DNA of 64,000 nucleotides from Megalonaias nervosa (lineage: Eukaryota > Mollusca > Bivalvia > Unionida > Unionidae). Position 1 is the first letter of the stretch. The number at the start of each line of letters is the position of its first letter. The notes below the pieces were generated by a model, which saw only the letters and a list, made by a program, of their open reading frames with translations, was not told where the DNA came from and searched no databases. Shown piece by piece: positions 32,712 to 44,023 of this stretch. A program made the position numbers and the translations under genes. Location: NCBI GenBank assembly GCA_016617855.1, contig JAECUM010003716.1:1-64000 (forward strand), written 5' to 3'.

Positions 32712-33983
32712 ATGAGCTATTATACAAAATTTGGAACATTAATAGAAGATTCATCAGCTGTAAGTACAACAACATATAACAAACAGTAAAATTGATTTAT
32801 CTGGTTACTTGAAAAAAATTGGTGATACGATGACGGGAAACCTATCTATGTCAAATCAAAGAGTACTAGGTTTAGAAACAGATTATCCGCCACCGAGAGT
32901 TGACCTTACACAAGCTGTTAGTTATGCACAACTTAAATCAGTTGACGACAACAAGTTAGACAAGGCCGGCGGAACTTTAAGCGGTAACTTAGATATGTCA
33001 GAAAAAAAAAAAAATTGGAGACCAGGTATCCACCAGCAAACTTAAATTATACACAAGCGGTAAATTATTCACAGTTGAGGTATGTTTATGATAACAAATT
33101 TGATAAAATCGGTGGAACAGTTATAGGTAATATCAACATGTCAGGAATTTTTTAAAATAAATTTAGAGACTGCATATCCGGCCAGAAAACTTGAATCAAA
33201 CACAAGCTGTAAGTTATGCACAACTAAAATCTGTTGACGATAATAAACTTAACAAAGCCGGCGACACAATGACAGGTAACCTTACAATGAGTAATAACTC
33301 AAAAATAACTGGACTACCAACAACCTCGCCACAAGCTGATGCTGATGCTATTAGTTATGGTCAGTTGAAAGAAGAACTTGCTCCATACTTTAAAAAATCT
33401 GGTGGACCAGTGGCAGGCAATATAAACATGAGAAGCAACAAAATAACTACGACATATGTTCCAGTTAACCCCAATGATCTGACAAATAAAGCGTATGTTG
33501 ACAGTCTGTCTAGTGGTATAAAACGAACTAAAAACAATGTTGGGTATATTCCAACACTCTATAAAGCAACTGACAACCGAGTTGGGTTTGAGGTAAGCGC
33601 ATCAGCATATTATCCTGAAAATTATCCTTATTACGCTTTCTCTGAAAGACACGAATGGACGACAAACGGAGAAGTTGAACATTTTTTGACTAAAATTAAA
33701 TGTCCCAATGCAGTTGCTATTTGGCAATTTCATTTGCGAGGCCGATTAAACTCTAGTGTTGGTCGAATTTATAATTGGCAATTGGAAGGATCAAATGATG
33801 ATATCAACTGGACAACATTGTATAGCACAACAGACACTTACATTTCAATAACAATATTTTACAATCCCGACAGAAAACACTGTTAACAAGTACTTATATT
33901 TTCGAGTCAATGTTTTAGCTGCTGAACATTCATTTCCAGGACTAACAGCATTTCAAATATATACACTCGACGAACAAATTTAA
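32712..33983 (+). pseudogene. Fibre-like protein with 48-residue repeats, element 1
   Basis: Five repeats begin with GDTMTGNL-like motifs at about 32818, 32966, 33110, 33256 and 33400, a period of 144-148 bp. Each has YPPP, LTQAVSYAQLK and D-NKL segments as in phage tail-fibre stalks. After about 33520 comes a C-terminal domain (AIWQFHLRGRL, WQLEGSNDD) resembling discoidin/F5-8C ligand-binding domains. A receptor-binding fibre is inferred. Frameshifts lie near 32790, 33010 (A-run), 33150 and 33880. It is oppositely oriented to the ATPase. Confidence 0.75.
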
Positions 33984-34000
33984 TCTAATGCTATAAAATA

Positions 34001-35306
34001 ATGTCAGAACCACCAATTATAACCATTGCAAGAGAATTTTATGATAATATTTTTAACCCTAAAATAGATTTTGGAGCTGTTAATGTAGTAGCAAAAACAA
34101 TCAAAAATATGAAATATACTGGCATCAGTTTATTAAACAGACTAATATCGCCAGATCATGTTACTAATTTTATTCGCGTTATGTATATGCGAGGAACACA
34201 ACTGAAAAAAAAAGCAATAGAAAACTTTGATATTATAAGCAGATATTGTCATCCTGATGATTGTCTAGGAGAACAAAAACAAGTTGAAATTATATTTTAA
34301 AAAATATTACTCGAGCTTGATTGGTTTAATATAGATTTGAGAATAAAATCAGACTTAATAAAAGCACGAGTTTATAGTGGCAGAACACTAGAAGAAAGAC
34401 GAATAAACGAAAATCATACTCGTCTTGACAAACTATCGGAAAATAAAAAAATGAAAATAAAAAGAAGCAGAGATTTATATGATAGTTTTTCAAAACGAGG
34501 TATATTTAAATATCTCGGTATGTACTACCATGACAAAGAAACCTTGGTTAAAATCGTTACTATGACGTCAGACGCAGAGTTAATTATTAAAGTGTACGCA
34601 AACGCAATTTTGCCAATGATACGTAAAAAAAACCCAGAATTTGATCCGATTATTGTTAACAAGTCTCTAAAAATAATCAAAACTTTAGACGATGAAATTA
34701 GTAATTTTAGTGATGATGAGCGAGAAAAGTTTTTTGAAGAAGTCAATCAAACAAAGTTGGAAGTAAAGTCTGATTCTTATTATGATAAAAGTGGAGAAGA
34801 CGATGTTCCATTCCCATATCCAGTACTCTAGACAATTGTCACTACGAAATTATTACAACGAAATTAAAACAATACTCACAAAACCATATGAAAAATTAAT
34901 GTTAAAAGTAGCTTCTGCTGTTGGTCTTCTTATAATTGAACTAGATAAGCTTAAGAAATTAATGCTAGCAAATTTCGTAGTCGCATATACAATTATCAGA
35001 CAACATCTTGTTCTCAAAAATTTCACGTTAGATCAGTTGAGTTTAGTATTAGGGTATATTGATGAAACAGAAATCGATTACAGTAATTTGGTGAATAAAA
35101 CAGATTTGTATAAGAGTGAAGTAGGAGATACTTTTGATTCATACGCTTGGTTAAAGAAACAATCTGTACTAACAGATCAACGATATGAGGATACTTCGTC
35201 AGATGTTTATGATAAATATAGAGAGTTTATAGCTGATCCTAAAAATAATAAGTTCCGTGAGTTTCTTGATTCGATTCCTGGTGCTAGAACTTTTAATATT
35301 ACATAA
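34001..35306 (+). pseudogene. Conserved protein of unknown function, element 1
   Basis: About 430 codons starting MSEPP, in three frames with breaks near 34300-34340 and 34800. It is rich in Lys/Asp/Glu and predicted helices and contains YCHPDDCLGEQ, EERRINENH and SRQLSLRNYYNEI. A homolog with the same start occurs at 52949-54273. I recognise no family. Its position between fibre and membrane protein suggests a virion or host-interaction role, which is only inference. Confidence 0.6.
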
Positions 35307-35317
35307 AATATTGTATA

Positions 35318-35814
35318 ATGAAAAAACAAATCATCGATTTCAATCACATATCAGAAGAAATTCCAAAACAAGATGTTGACGCACTAATTCAATATTATAA
35401 ATTTTATCATAAAAAAACTCTGGTGTGTAAAAGAATGTTACAAATACTACCGTAGAATACTTCGAGTAATATCATATTTACCATTGTTAATGACTAGCTC
35501 TGGCATAATCTCAAGTGGAACATTATTGAATCCGTTTTTGTTAATAATATCTGGTGTCGGTGTCTCTCTTTCAACAGCATGTAAAAAGATTGAACCCAAA
35601 CTTGAAACAAAAAAAAAATTCTTGTAAAACAGGAATTAAAAATTACAAAAAATTACTTGATCAGATACGATCTTACTTGCGAGGTGTAAAATATGATATG
35701 GACGATTTAATACGCGAGTTTCGTATTATTGATAGTATGTTAACGGATATCCTACCAATGTCAGCAGGTATGAAAATAGTTATGACAAAATATACAGCAA
35801 TGAAGGGATTTTAA
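35318..35814 (+). pseudogene. Small membrane protein, element 1
   Basis: Starts MKKQIIDFNHISEE. After a polar, helical N-terminus there is a hydrophobic central region, then a charged C-terminus with LLDQIRSYLRGVKYDMDDLI. Frameshifts near 35440 and in the A8 run near 35615. The homolog is at 54301-54799. The pattern (conserved DFNHIS start, hydrophobic hairpin, SYLRG tail) recurs in animal Polintons. Role unknown. Confidence 0.6.
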
Positions 35815-35839
35815 TAGAACGGTAACGGCTTATGATGCT

Positions 35840-36131
35840 AATGGTTATTTTTGATATTTTGTATAGTATATTTTTAAAGTATAGTGTCTTTTTATTGTAG
35901 ACTTAAATTTTAAAAATAACAATAATATATTAACAGGTCCTGGATCAGAAATATAACCTTAAAATAAAAATACCTAATTCATAAGGCACACAAATATTTT
36001 TTTTACTAGGAGTTGGAGCTCTGGTCTATACTAAAATATAAAAAATATTTTATCACCAAAAATGTTAATCCGTTTGGAGTTCTGGTCCAGAATCCGCTTT
36101 TGGTCTAGGATCTGCCTCTTAGTCTACTACT
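35840..36131. repeat. Element 1 right terminal inverted repeat
   Basis: 292 bp, the reverse complement of 18312-18552 apart from about 50 inserted bp near 36005-36055. The outer end reads CTTAGTCTACTACT. Confidence 0.9.
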
Positions 36132-36889
36132 AATATTGGAGAATTAACTATTGGAATGGCAAACAGGACCTGAATCTAAAATGATTTTTTTTTTTTTTTT
36201 TTTGGCATTAGAGATTGCTGAAAATAAACGTACCTTTTTAGACGTTCTCCGTGTAGATTGTTAATTCTTGTTTAGACGTTCTCCGTGTTGGATTCTTGAT
36301 CCCTTTGTAGACCTTGTCCATGTTGGTTTGTTAAACTTTTTTTTTTTAAAAGACGTTCTCTGTGTTTTTGGTGGCGCTCTACAGTTTCGTATTTTGTATA
36401 GTTAGAATTTTAAAGAAAAAGAATTTCCCCGGGTTCCTTCACTGGTTGTACTGGCTATTTGAAAAAGACCTTTTATATATTAGGTATTGTTCCAAGAACC
36501 TTTAATTCCCTTTATATTGGTGTATGATTGATGGGTGTAATATGGGTTATAGAGTATACAGCTTGACCTTACTCCAGATGTGCACCCTTCAAAAAAGTGC
36601 TAGCTCCACTTGGTCATCTTCACTTCCTGGACTTCTGAGGTAAATTGTAAAAAAAGAGCTCATCACTTTTTTTACATTTAATATATTTGGTAATTCATCC
36701 ATTGCACTTTCAGAAGCTGGTATTGTCTAGATGAGCAAAATTCATTTCCCCAATTTTAATAGGTGCTAAAGATGATGTACTTTAGACTAATTCAGGGCGA
36801 TCTTTTTAGGCACAAGGGAGCAGTCATTTTAGTTAGCAGTGTGCTTAGATCATATACAATTTCCATAAGTACAATATCCAAGAAATGTC
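36132..36889. other. Spacer between elements 1 and 2 with minisatellite
   Basis: No gene. It contains a T22 run near 36186 and, at about 36232-36380, three or four units of TTTAGACGTTCTCCGTGTTG, the same unit as the large array at 55585-56075 on the far side of element 2. Confidence 0.7.
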
Positions 36890-37155
36890 AGTAGTAGGTG
36901 AATAAGAGGTTTTTGGCTTAAAGACACATACAATCGTTTCCAAAAAGTTCGAAAATATCACCTAGTCCTCAACCACTATCCCTACCCGATTTTTATGAAT
37001 AAAATCCATGACCATCAACGATTTTGTCATCATCATTGGTAACCAAAATTCTATGGCAAATTCATGATAGTCCGAACTTTTTGGAACGATTATAGGGTCT
37101 CCGACCCAGAAACACTCTTATTCACCTACTACTGGCGAAGGCTGTATTTATAAAG
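36890..37155. repeat. Element 2 left terminal inverted repeat (foldback)
   Basis: About 265 bp matching the reverse complement of 55163-55429. The block is itself flanked by AGTAGTAGGTGAATAAGAG in opposite orientations (36890 and about 37110-37128), so each TIR could fold into a hairpin. Confidence 0.85.
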
Positions 37156-37248
37156 TCACACACACACTAAAATTGTATTATACTTCATCACGAATCATTA
37201 GAGTTTCAACTGTCGAGATCAAAAATATTTCATTGTTAGTATAATAAA

Positions 37249-37640
37249 GACTAAACTTTACCACTAATAGATCGACGAGATTCAAATAAATCTTTTGTCT
37301 GAGATTTATTAAGAGGATACTTTTTATTAATAAAATATACCTTTGATCGATCAAGGTCGATGGTGATCTTGGTATATTTCTTTCGACTAACAGGGTTATG
37401 AAAGTTATTGATTCCTTCCGATAATTCACTGTTTAATTTTTCAAGAAAATCGAAATAATCACTGTCACCAGATCTATTAAAGATAACTTTAATCTGGTTT
37501 GTAAAAATCCAATTCCGCTAAAACAATATACCAGATGTTTCATTTTTAAAGTCAAATGTAAGAGGTTTACCTTCCTTCATCAAATATTTAATCTTACTAC
37601 TATCACTGTTTTCGATTGTTACTTTAACCAGAATTATTTA
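37249..37640 (-). pseudogene. Accessory gene unique to element 2, left end
   Basis: One frame of about 130 codons with VTIENSDSSKIKYLM, SGDSDYFDFLEKLN and KITIDLDRSKVYF, ending at 37249 and broken by an in-frame TAG near 37520. No start codon is secure. It lies between TIR and PolB on the PolB strand. No family is recognised, and I find no copy in element 1. Confidence 0.4.
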
Positions 37641-37678
37641 TATAATTCACACAAAATTTCATACCCTAGCCTAACGAT

Positions 37679-40600
37679 TTAGTCACCAAGTATAATATCA
37701 AGTACAGATCTATCATCGCTGTAACCAAGTGCAAAAGTATCTATTCCATTTTCACAATAACGTTTATCATCAAAATTACTTAATCCGCGTTTTATAATAA
37801 CATCTGTTTCAAGTTTTTGATGATTTGTTCGAATAGCCAATGATCGCACAAAACTAACACCTCCATCAAGTGCATACTTATAATAACCGAATTCAAACAG
37901 TTTCTTAACATAATCCCGTGGTAATCCTTTTGCCTTTTTCGTTAATTTATCATTATCTAGCAACACAGCATACATTTTACTTCCTAACCCAATGACATAT
38001 TTGATGATATCAGAGTTCATTTCATCTTTAAATTTACCAATTTTTTATTCGTATCATCATGAAATTTACTGTCTCGTGGGTTGTCGGAAAGATCAAATAG
38101 ATGCCTGTTATCGTATACGTCTTGATAAACATCGTTATTAGCACAATCGACTCCATCTATCTCATAAACCAACGAATCAGTAACGGTAAACAATAACTTA
38201 CTCGACGGCCATTTGTTCTTAACAAAATTGTAATGAAAATCGCACATGAGCCATTTGATAAATCCAGCACAGACGCTCCAACATAAATTGGTTTCTTAAG
38301 TTTCAAGTTGGTTTTTCGTCGTTGTATCGCAACAAGATTTTCGTTAAAAATTTTCATACTAACGAAACTATCTTCTGATACAAGTTTATTCCTAGGATCC
38401 ACATCATTAACTATCTCAATATTTACTCTTTTTCGAATATTTTCCATTGTTTTTCAAAAGATCGAGTTATTCTTAAGCTTGAAGAAATCTTTTCAAAATC
38501 ATTTTTAGCTACAGCTCTTCTAGAAGTATTTGAATTAATATAACCTTTCATCCAAGGTGCTTGATTAAATTTTAGCACACGATGAACTTTACTTAACACA
38601 AGACTAGCATCTAGAGCTTGTTTTAGAACTTTATAATGCAAAACACAATTTTGTTTATCAAGTAAATTTGGAACTAGTTTTTTACCATTGAACTTTGTCT
38701 AGGAGATGCTACTTCCTGCTGTTCTCGAGATAATAAACTATAATCTATCATCATCGATTCAGAACAAAATGGATAATCATTATGTAGTTTATGTAACGTA
38801 ATAGGGTAATCAAGGTCAACTTTAACAAAATACGAAATATCATCTGGTATCTTTCTTTCAGTCTCCGCTAAAAACTGATCAGTCTCCGCTAAAAACTGAT
38901 CTGGTGTAATCCAACGAAATCCACCGTATGGCATCGGCTCTGACATTGCATAGCCATATAAATTATGTATGTCGAGATAGATAATAAACTTTATTGGCTG
39001 ATCAGGATCATAATTTTTCACATATTTATTATTCGCCACGGAACATTTTTTAACAATAACGCTGATACCGCCGCGTATACCTTTTTCAATGAAGTTAAAC
39101 ATATCAACTCCGTTAATAATTCCAACTCAATTTTGCTAAACTTTAACAAAGCATCCCAGGCTAGCCCAGGCGAAGAGTAATACCAACAAGGATCTAATCC
39201 ATAATTGTTATAACTCACTCGACGAAAACTTTCAAATACATCAGCTAACAATAACACATCAGTTTTTAAGTACAAAACATGATAATCGCCGATTGTTTTA
39301 CAATCGAATTTATTCCAAATAATTTGTGCGCATTTGTACCCATCATCTGATACACCTTGATTTTTCAACTGTGAATAAAATTTATCTTGGTCGGGCAAGG
39401 AAGTTTCATCAAATTTACTCCAATCGTCGAGATACTCGTATGCAAATACTCCTTTTTTCATTGATAAATTTGACTTATCCTTAAAACAATTTTTTAGATT
39501 ATGAAAATCGTTACCTGCTTTTACAGCATTATTTACTAGGTCATCCAATGACGCTGCCATGAACTGTAAACTATCAACGAAACGCAATTACCTGGCGTAA
39601 CTGACATATACTTCTCAAAATTATTTGAGATACATTTGATAACGTTATCGAGTTTCAAGCGAATTTTTATATCAGGATCACCAAAAGCTTCTACGATAAT
39701 ATGGCTATCGAATGCACAGAAATTGTGAAGAACAACTGGAATAAAATCTGGAGCATGAAATTTTAGATTGCATTTATCATGCGCTGCTCCACGATATTTA
39801 CCTGTTAAGTGACAATGATCATGTACTTTTTTATTATTAATTTCTTCGTCAAAAAGTTTTTCACAAATATAACAATATTCCGCTTTTTCATGATCATTTT
39901 TTTTTTTTTTTTTTTTTTTTTTTTGTTCTGCTATTAACTTAATCATCGGAGTAACTATTTTTAATCGATAAATTATTTCATCAACTTCGTTAATCAATTG
40001 CTTGAGGAGCCAAGCAGCTAAATTTTCTCCACGATATAATTTTATTTTCTCCACGATATAATTTTATTTGCTTCGATAAACTTTGATCAGCACAACAAAC
40101 TACTTTATAAGCTACTACGCACGGGATATCATTGAGAATTTTTCTTCTGCTTGATTTATTAGGATTATTTTCAGCTCCAAGTACAGTTTGTAATAGGCAT
40201 TCAAAGTCGGCGTAAATAACGAAGGGTATTAACTTATTTTTGTGACTGACAAACTTTAAAATTTTGTCTTTTTCACTTGGCATTGTTATTCGCCGTACTT
40301 CTGAACATTACTGTAAATGTTTTTATAATTTTTCGTTGTCAGAGCATCGTGTAAACAGCGGTAACAAAAATATTTCTTACTCTTTTGCTTACTATATTGC
40401 TTACCGACAGGCCCATTGAAATTTTTAATCCAAACGTAATGGTTTTTATAAAACACCAAGTTTATCGTTGATTGAGAAGATTTTTCTGAAATATATCTCG
40501 GATACACATTTTCATTATCATCCAAGCCAAATACATTAATTGAAATATTATTTTGCTTTTCGAATTTTGTTATTTGATTTTCACTAACTGGGAAATCAAT

Positions 40601-41250
40601 TCCGGAGAGATTAAATTTTGACACATGAACAAGGCATTTATCAACACGATCAGCATGTCTCTCAACTGGAAACATCGCAGAAATTATAGCCCATTGGAAA
40701 TATTTATTATCATAGTTTTTGACGTTTATGCAACATTTTTTATTTTTTATTTTTTGTGGCAGATCAACATACGAACTACCTCTTAACACGTTAAACATCG
40801 TATGGAACAAAATTTCAATAATCATCTCAAACATCCAGCCGGAACCAGATTGAATAAATTCTTCTATTTTTTTTTTTTTTTTTTTATTTTTTTTTTCCAT
40901 ATTTATTTTGATGTATTTCATTAACTAACGATGAAAGATTAGTTCCAATCAAAACACGCCTGGACTTGGCTGCTATTTATGGATCAGCAGTTTCTTTTTT
41001 AGTCGATTCATCTGTTACGTGTAATTTGGAAATTATTACATGATATTGTACTGAAAATTTGATACTATTATTTTTTTAAGCTCGCTGATTACAGTTGTTT
41101 GTAGTAAATGATAAAGATTAGTAGATGAGAAATTTGTTAATACAGCTTTCTTATTAAATCGATAATATTATCGAATCCTGAAAAAGCTGAGGTTATTTTT
41201 TCTGGCTTCCCAATAAGGCTTCTTTTAGTAATATCTCGCAACTTCGGCAT
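37679..41250 (-). pseudogene. Protein-primed DNA polymerase B, element 2
   Basis: Same domain order as the element 1 polymerase, starting at the ATG at 41250 (MPKLRDI), but in at least nine shifted segments. ExoI (YADFECLL), ExoIII (YLKTDVLLLADVFE) and motif A (DIHNLYGYAMSEP) are visible. Motif C reads TVTDSL (38173-38190), with Val in place of the first catalytic Asp. Poly-T runs at 39898-39924 and 40866-40910 lie inside the coding region, encoding poly-Lys on the gene strand. A short 24-bp direct duplication (TCAGTCTCCGCTAAAAACTG) is at 38856-38900. Confidence 0.9.
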
Positions 41251-41328
41251 TATATTATTATACTCGATTAAATATTTAATTGATGATTGAAAAAAATTTA
41301 ATTAAAGAAATAAATTTACTATAGTATA

Positions 41329-42029
41329 ATGTTACAAAATACGATGGTGATAGATGCGAATGAGCAGGAGCGTTATCATGTTCATCCAGTGTATAATTTA
41401 TACGCTGGAAATATGTTAGGATCTGTGATAAATATTAAATATGGTAGACCATTTGGTAAAGCAACACCAGCTGGTTATAAAATTAGTGTAAAATCCGAAG
41501 GAGATACCGAGCGTGTTGACATGTTTAAAAAAGATTTTTATTTACACGTTATTCTGCGACGATATCCCCGAGGCACAACGTGTATACCGTGTTAATGGTG
41601 CATTTACTGATCACAATATTGAAAATTTAGCTTTGCAAGATGAGTTTCAACCTCATCCAGTGTTTGATTTATACGAGGCTTCTGAGAAAGGAATTATTCG
41701 AAGTAGAAAGAATAAAAAAGTAATTGATGCTATGAATGATAAGGGATATCTTACGGTGACTGTTCGTGGAACTGTAACTGATTGGGTTACTTATAAATCG
41801 CATCGTTTTATTTACGAAATTTTCAACGTAATGGATTAGTGATAGATCATATGAGCAAAAAATTAACCTCAAGACGAATGAGGAATTAAAATTTCCTTCA
41901 GCATATGCTGCTTCAAAATATTTTAGTATCACCAACATGTCAATCAAACACGTTGCAGATGGTAGATAGAAATCCGCCACATCGCTATCAACCTTCGATA
42001 GAATCATCTTTAGATACGACGATAATTAG
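41329..42029 (+). pseudogene. HNH homing-type endonuclease, element 2
   Basis: Homolog of 23271-24092, at the same position divergent from PolB. A frameshift lies near 41540. After SHRFIYEIFN and VIDH about 120 bp are deleted (near 41855), which removes the Asn-containing second half of the HNH core. The C-terminal DNA-binding part (SAYAASKYFSI-like) resumes and ends at 42029. Certainly inactive. Confidence 0.75.
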
Positions 42030-42039
42030 AATTACTGTA

Positions 42040-42240
42040 ACATTTTCTTAAGATCCTCACGACTGATACAACAATGACACCACAATATGATATCTTCAGC
42101 TTTATAAATTACGTTCATATTTCTTTCAGATATCAATCGTTTTTCTCATATTACGTCAACAAAATTTTGTCACCCCCACCATATACCAAAAATAAATTAA
42201 CAGAATTTGTTTCGCCTGCCAATACCTTTTTTTTACAGCT
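42040..42240 (-). pseudogene. Degraded copy of small conserved protein, element 2
   Basis: The minus strand carries GDKILLT and, in another frame, EDIILWCHCCISREDLK, matching parts of the gene at 24076-24371 of element 1. Several stops and shifts. Identified mainly by position. Confidence 0.4.
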
Positions 42241-42332
42241 TCTTTCAACGCGCTGAAATTATAGATCCTAACACGTTCGATAGATCTTATTTTTTCCATA
42301 TTTTATATTATTTGAAGTTACATAAAAATTAC

Positions 42333-42734
42333 ATGATGAGCTTGCTGGAGAAATTGAAATATATCAATGATACACATTTTGAGTCATTAGGTGTAACGCG
42401 GAAAGTTGATATTGTTGAAGATGATGTTATTGAAAACAATGTTGATATTACTGAAAATGATGTCGTCGACGATATTACGGAAATTGATGTTGACGATATT
42501 ATTGAAAACGATGTTGATGATATTGCTGAAACTGATGTTGACGATACCTCAACAACATCGTGTAGCAAAAAAAAAAAAAATTACGGGAAACCGACGACTG
42601 GTCGGTATAACTCAAAATATCACATCACGAAGAAAATTTTAAAATTTAATTTTACAATAGATGAAAATCAGTTGTTTTGGCGGTTGATAAAGCCGTTTTT
42701 AAATATCAAATTTCCGGATCGATTAAAAATATAA
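42333..42734 (+). CDS. Acidic repeat protein, element 2
   Basis: Intact 133-codon ORF. Residues ~25-70 are an Asp/Ile/Val repeat in which DDI-E-DVDDI recurs about every 8-12 residues. A Lys-rich patch and the conserved tail KFNFTIDENQLFWRLIKPFL follow. It is homologous to 24406-24758 and 56296-56737. The DNA of the acidic region is an internal tandem repeat (GATGATATTACTGAAAAT-like units). Function unknown. Confidence 0.65.
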   Translation: MMSLLEKLKYINDTHFESLGVTRKVDIVEDDVIENNVDITENDVVDDITEIDVDDIIENDVDDIAETDVDDTSTTSCSKKKKNYGKPTTGRYNSKYHITKKILKFNFTIDENQLFWRLIKPFLNIKFPDRLKI

Positions 42735-42758
42735 AATTCGATTTCATCTTTTGTTAAG

Positions 42759-42896
42759 ATGTTTCGTGTGATGACGATTCCCGATGATCGCCGTCAATAT
42801 TTGGTATCATTATGTAAGTCTGTGAAGTGTAAATCTGTCTTAAGCAAATACGAGAAAATTTATGAAAATGTTATTTCCCAGCATCAATTTCTCTAG
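42759..42896 (+). CDS. Tiny conserved ORF (45 aa), element 2
   Basis: Starts MFRVMTIPDDRRQYLVSLCK and contains KCKSVLSKYEKIYENVI. Counterpart of 24786-24950, and likewise overlaps the integrase 3' end tail to tail (26 nt). Intact in an otherwise decayed element. Confidence 0.55.
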   Translation: MFRVMTIPDDRRQYLVSLCKSVKCKSVLSKYEKIYENVISQHQFL

Positions 42897-43953
42897 TCGG
42901 TTTTATCGACTGAGTTGGTATCCAACTATTAAATTTATTACTGTATCCTCTCCACGTGACGAGACTTTGATCACCACGCTTCTTTATTACTCGTTCGATA
43001 ACGAAAACATCTTGTTCAGTCTTTTGTAACTCCTATTTAAAAGTACCGACTACTGGTTCACCTGCTAGATCTTTTAACGCATACGTTACAGGTATTGTCA
43101 TTAAAACTTTATCAACTACAAATCCTTCTTCACTCCAGTTCCGAGCAAATCCTTTTTCAAATATTTTTTTTAGTTAACGAAATTCGAACTCGATCGCCAA
43201 CTTTAAATTTGTGTATGCGATACATGTTTTCATTTGCTAATATTGGATTTTTAATTGCATCGTTCGGTGACATTTTAATGGTTCTTTGTTTTGTGTTATT
43301 ATACTTGTCAATGATTTGCTGAAGATCATCAATATACCTGCTAGTGTTTTTAGCTGATAAATGTTTATGTATAAGGTCGTTTAACGTTCGGTTAAATCTT
43401 TCGACGACAACACTTTTTCCTTCATTTCCTGTAACATATTTTTTATTTTATTCTGCTCCAGAAATTGCTCAAATTTTTTATTAAAAAAACTCTGCTCCAT
43501 GATCTGTCCAAATTTTATTAGGTTCCAATTATTCCTTGTACTAATCTTCTATCAAATCATTCTCACATATTTATAGGTTTCATATCTTTAAGTATATCTA
43601 ACATCATCTTTTCGCAGCCATGTTTATCTTGTTTGTTATCACGATGACAAATATCATCACGCATTGCTAGGTTCCTGTCCTGGTAGCGGATTATCGTTTT
43701 CATCTAGTTGTTCATGTAGCGGATTATAAGGACCAGTATTTTTATGTCCTGGTAATGTCCAACCGCCTTTTGGTTTTGGTAACATACCGATAACTTTATG
43801 TATATCAATTCCAGATCCAATTATTTCTCTGCGATTGCAGTGTTGACAATACGTAATAATTTTATCTTGTTCGATACAAAGATCCTTATCACAACCACAA
43901 TTACAATTGCAAGTTTGTTTTCTATTGGATCTACTTCGTTGTTGTCTTTTCAT
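42871..43953 (-). pseudogene. Zinc ribbon-PLA2-integrase-chromodomain fusion, element 2
   Basis: Starts at the ATG at 43953 with a Cys-rich ribbon (CNCNCGCDKDLC ... YCQHC), then the PLA2 region. There the catalytic motif reads RDDICHRD instead of RHDICYRD, losing the His and Tyr. Two in-frame TGAs (43557-43559, 43563-43565) sit where element 1 has Arg codons. A deletion near 43530 removes the start of the integrase core, including the first catalytic Asp. TDHGAEF and VVVERFNRTL (Glu kept) remain, followed by a chromodomain ending at 42871. Confidence 0.85.
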
Positions 43954-44023
43954 TATTTATTAATCATTGACTAAAATAATCCTATTTTACACTAGATCCC
44001 GTCGTCGAAGCTGTCGTTGTTGT

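Larger units (their letters stand above)
18312..36131. mobile_element. Polinton/Maverick (adintovirus-like) element 1
   Basis: About 17.8 kb bounded by long inverted repeats that begin AGTAGYAGACTAAGAGG. It encodes PolB, integrase, protease, double-jelly-roll capsid, penton-like capsid and packaging ATPase, the diagnostic Polinton gene set, plus HNH endonuclease and fibre. Size, TIR and gene set fit the class. The 6-bp flanks (CAACAT and AATATT) do not match, so no clear target-site duplication remains. Most genes are broken. Confidence 0.92.
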
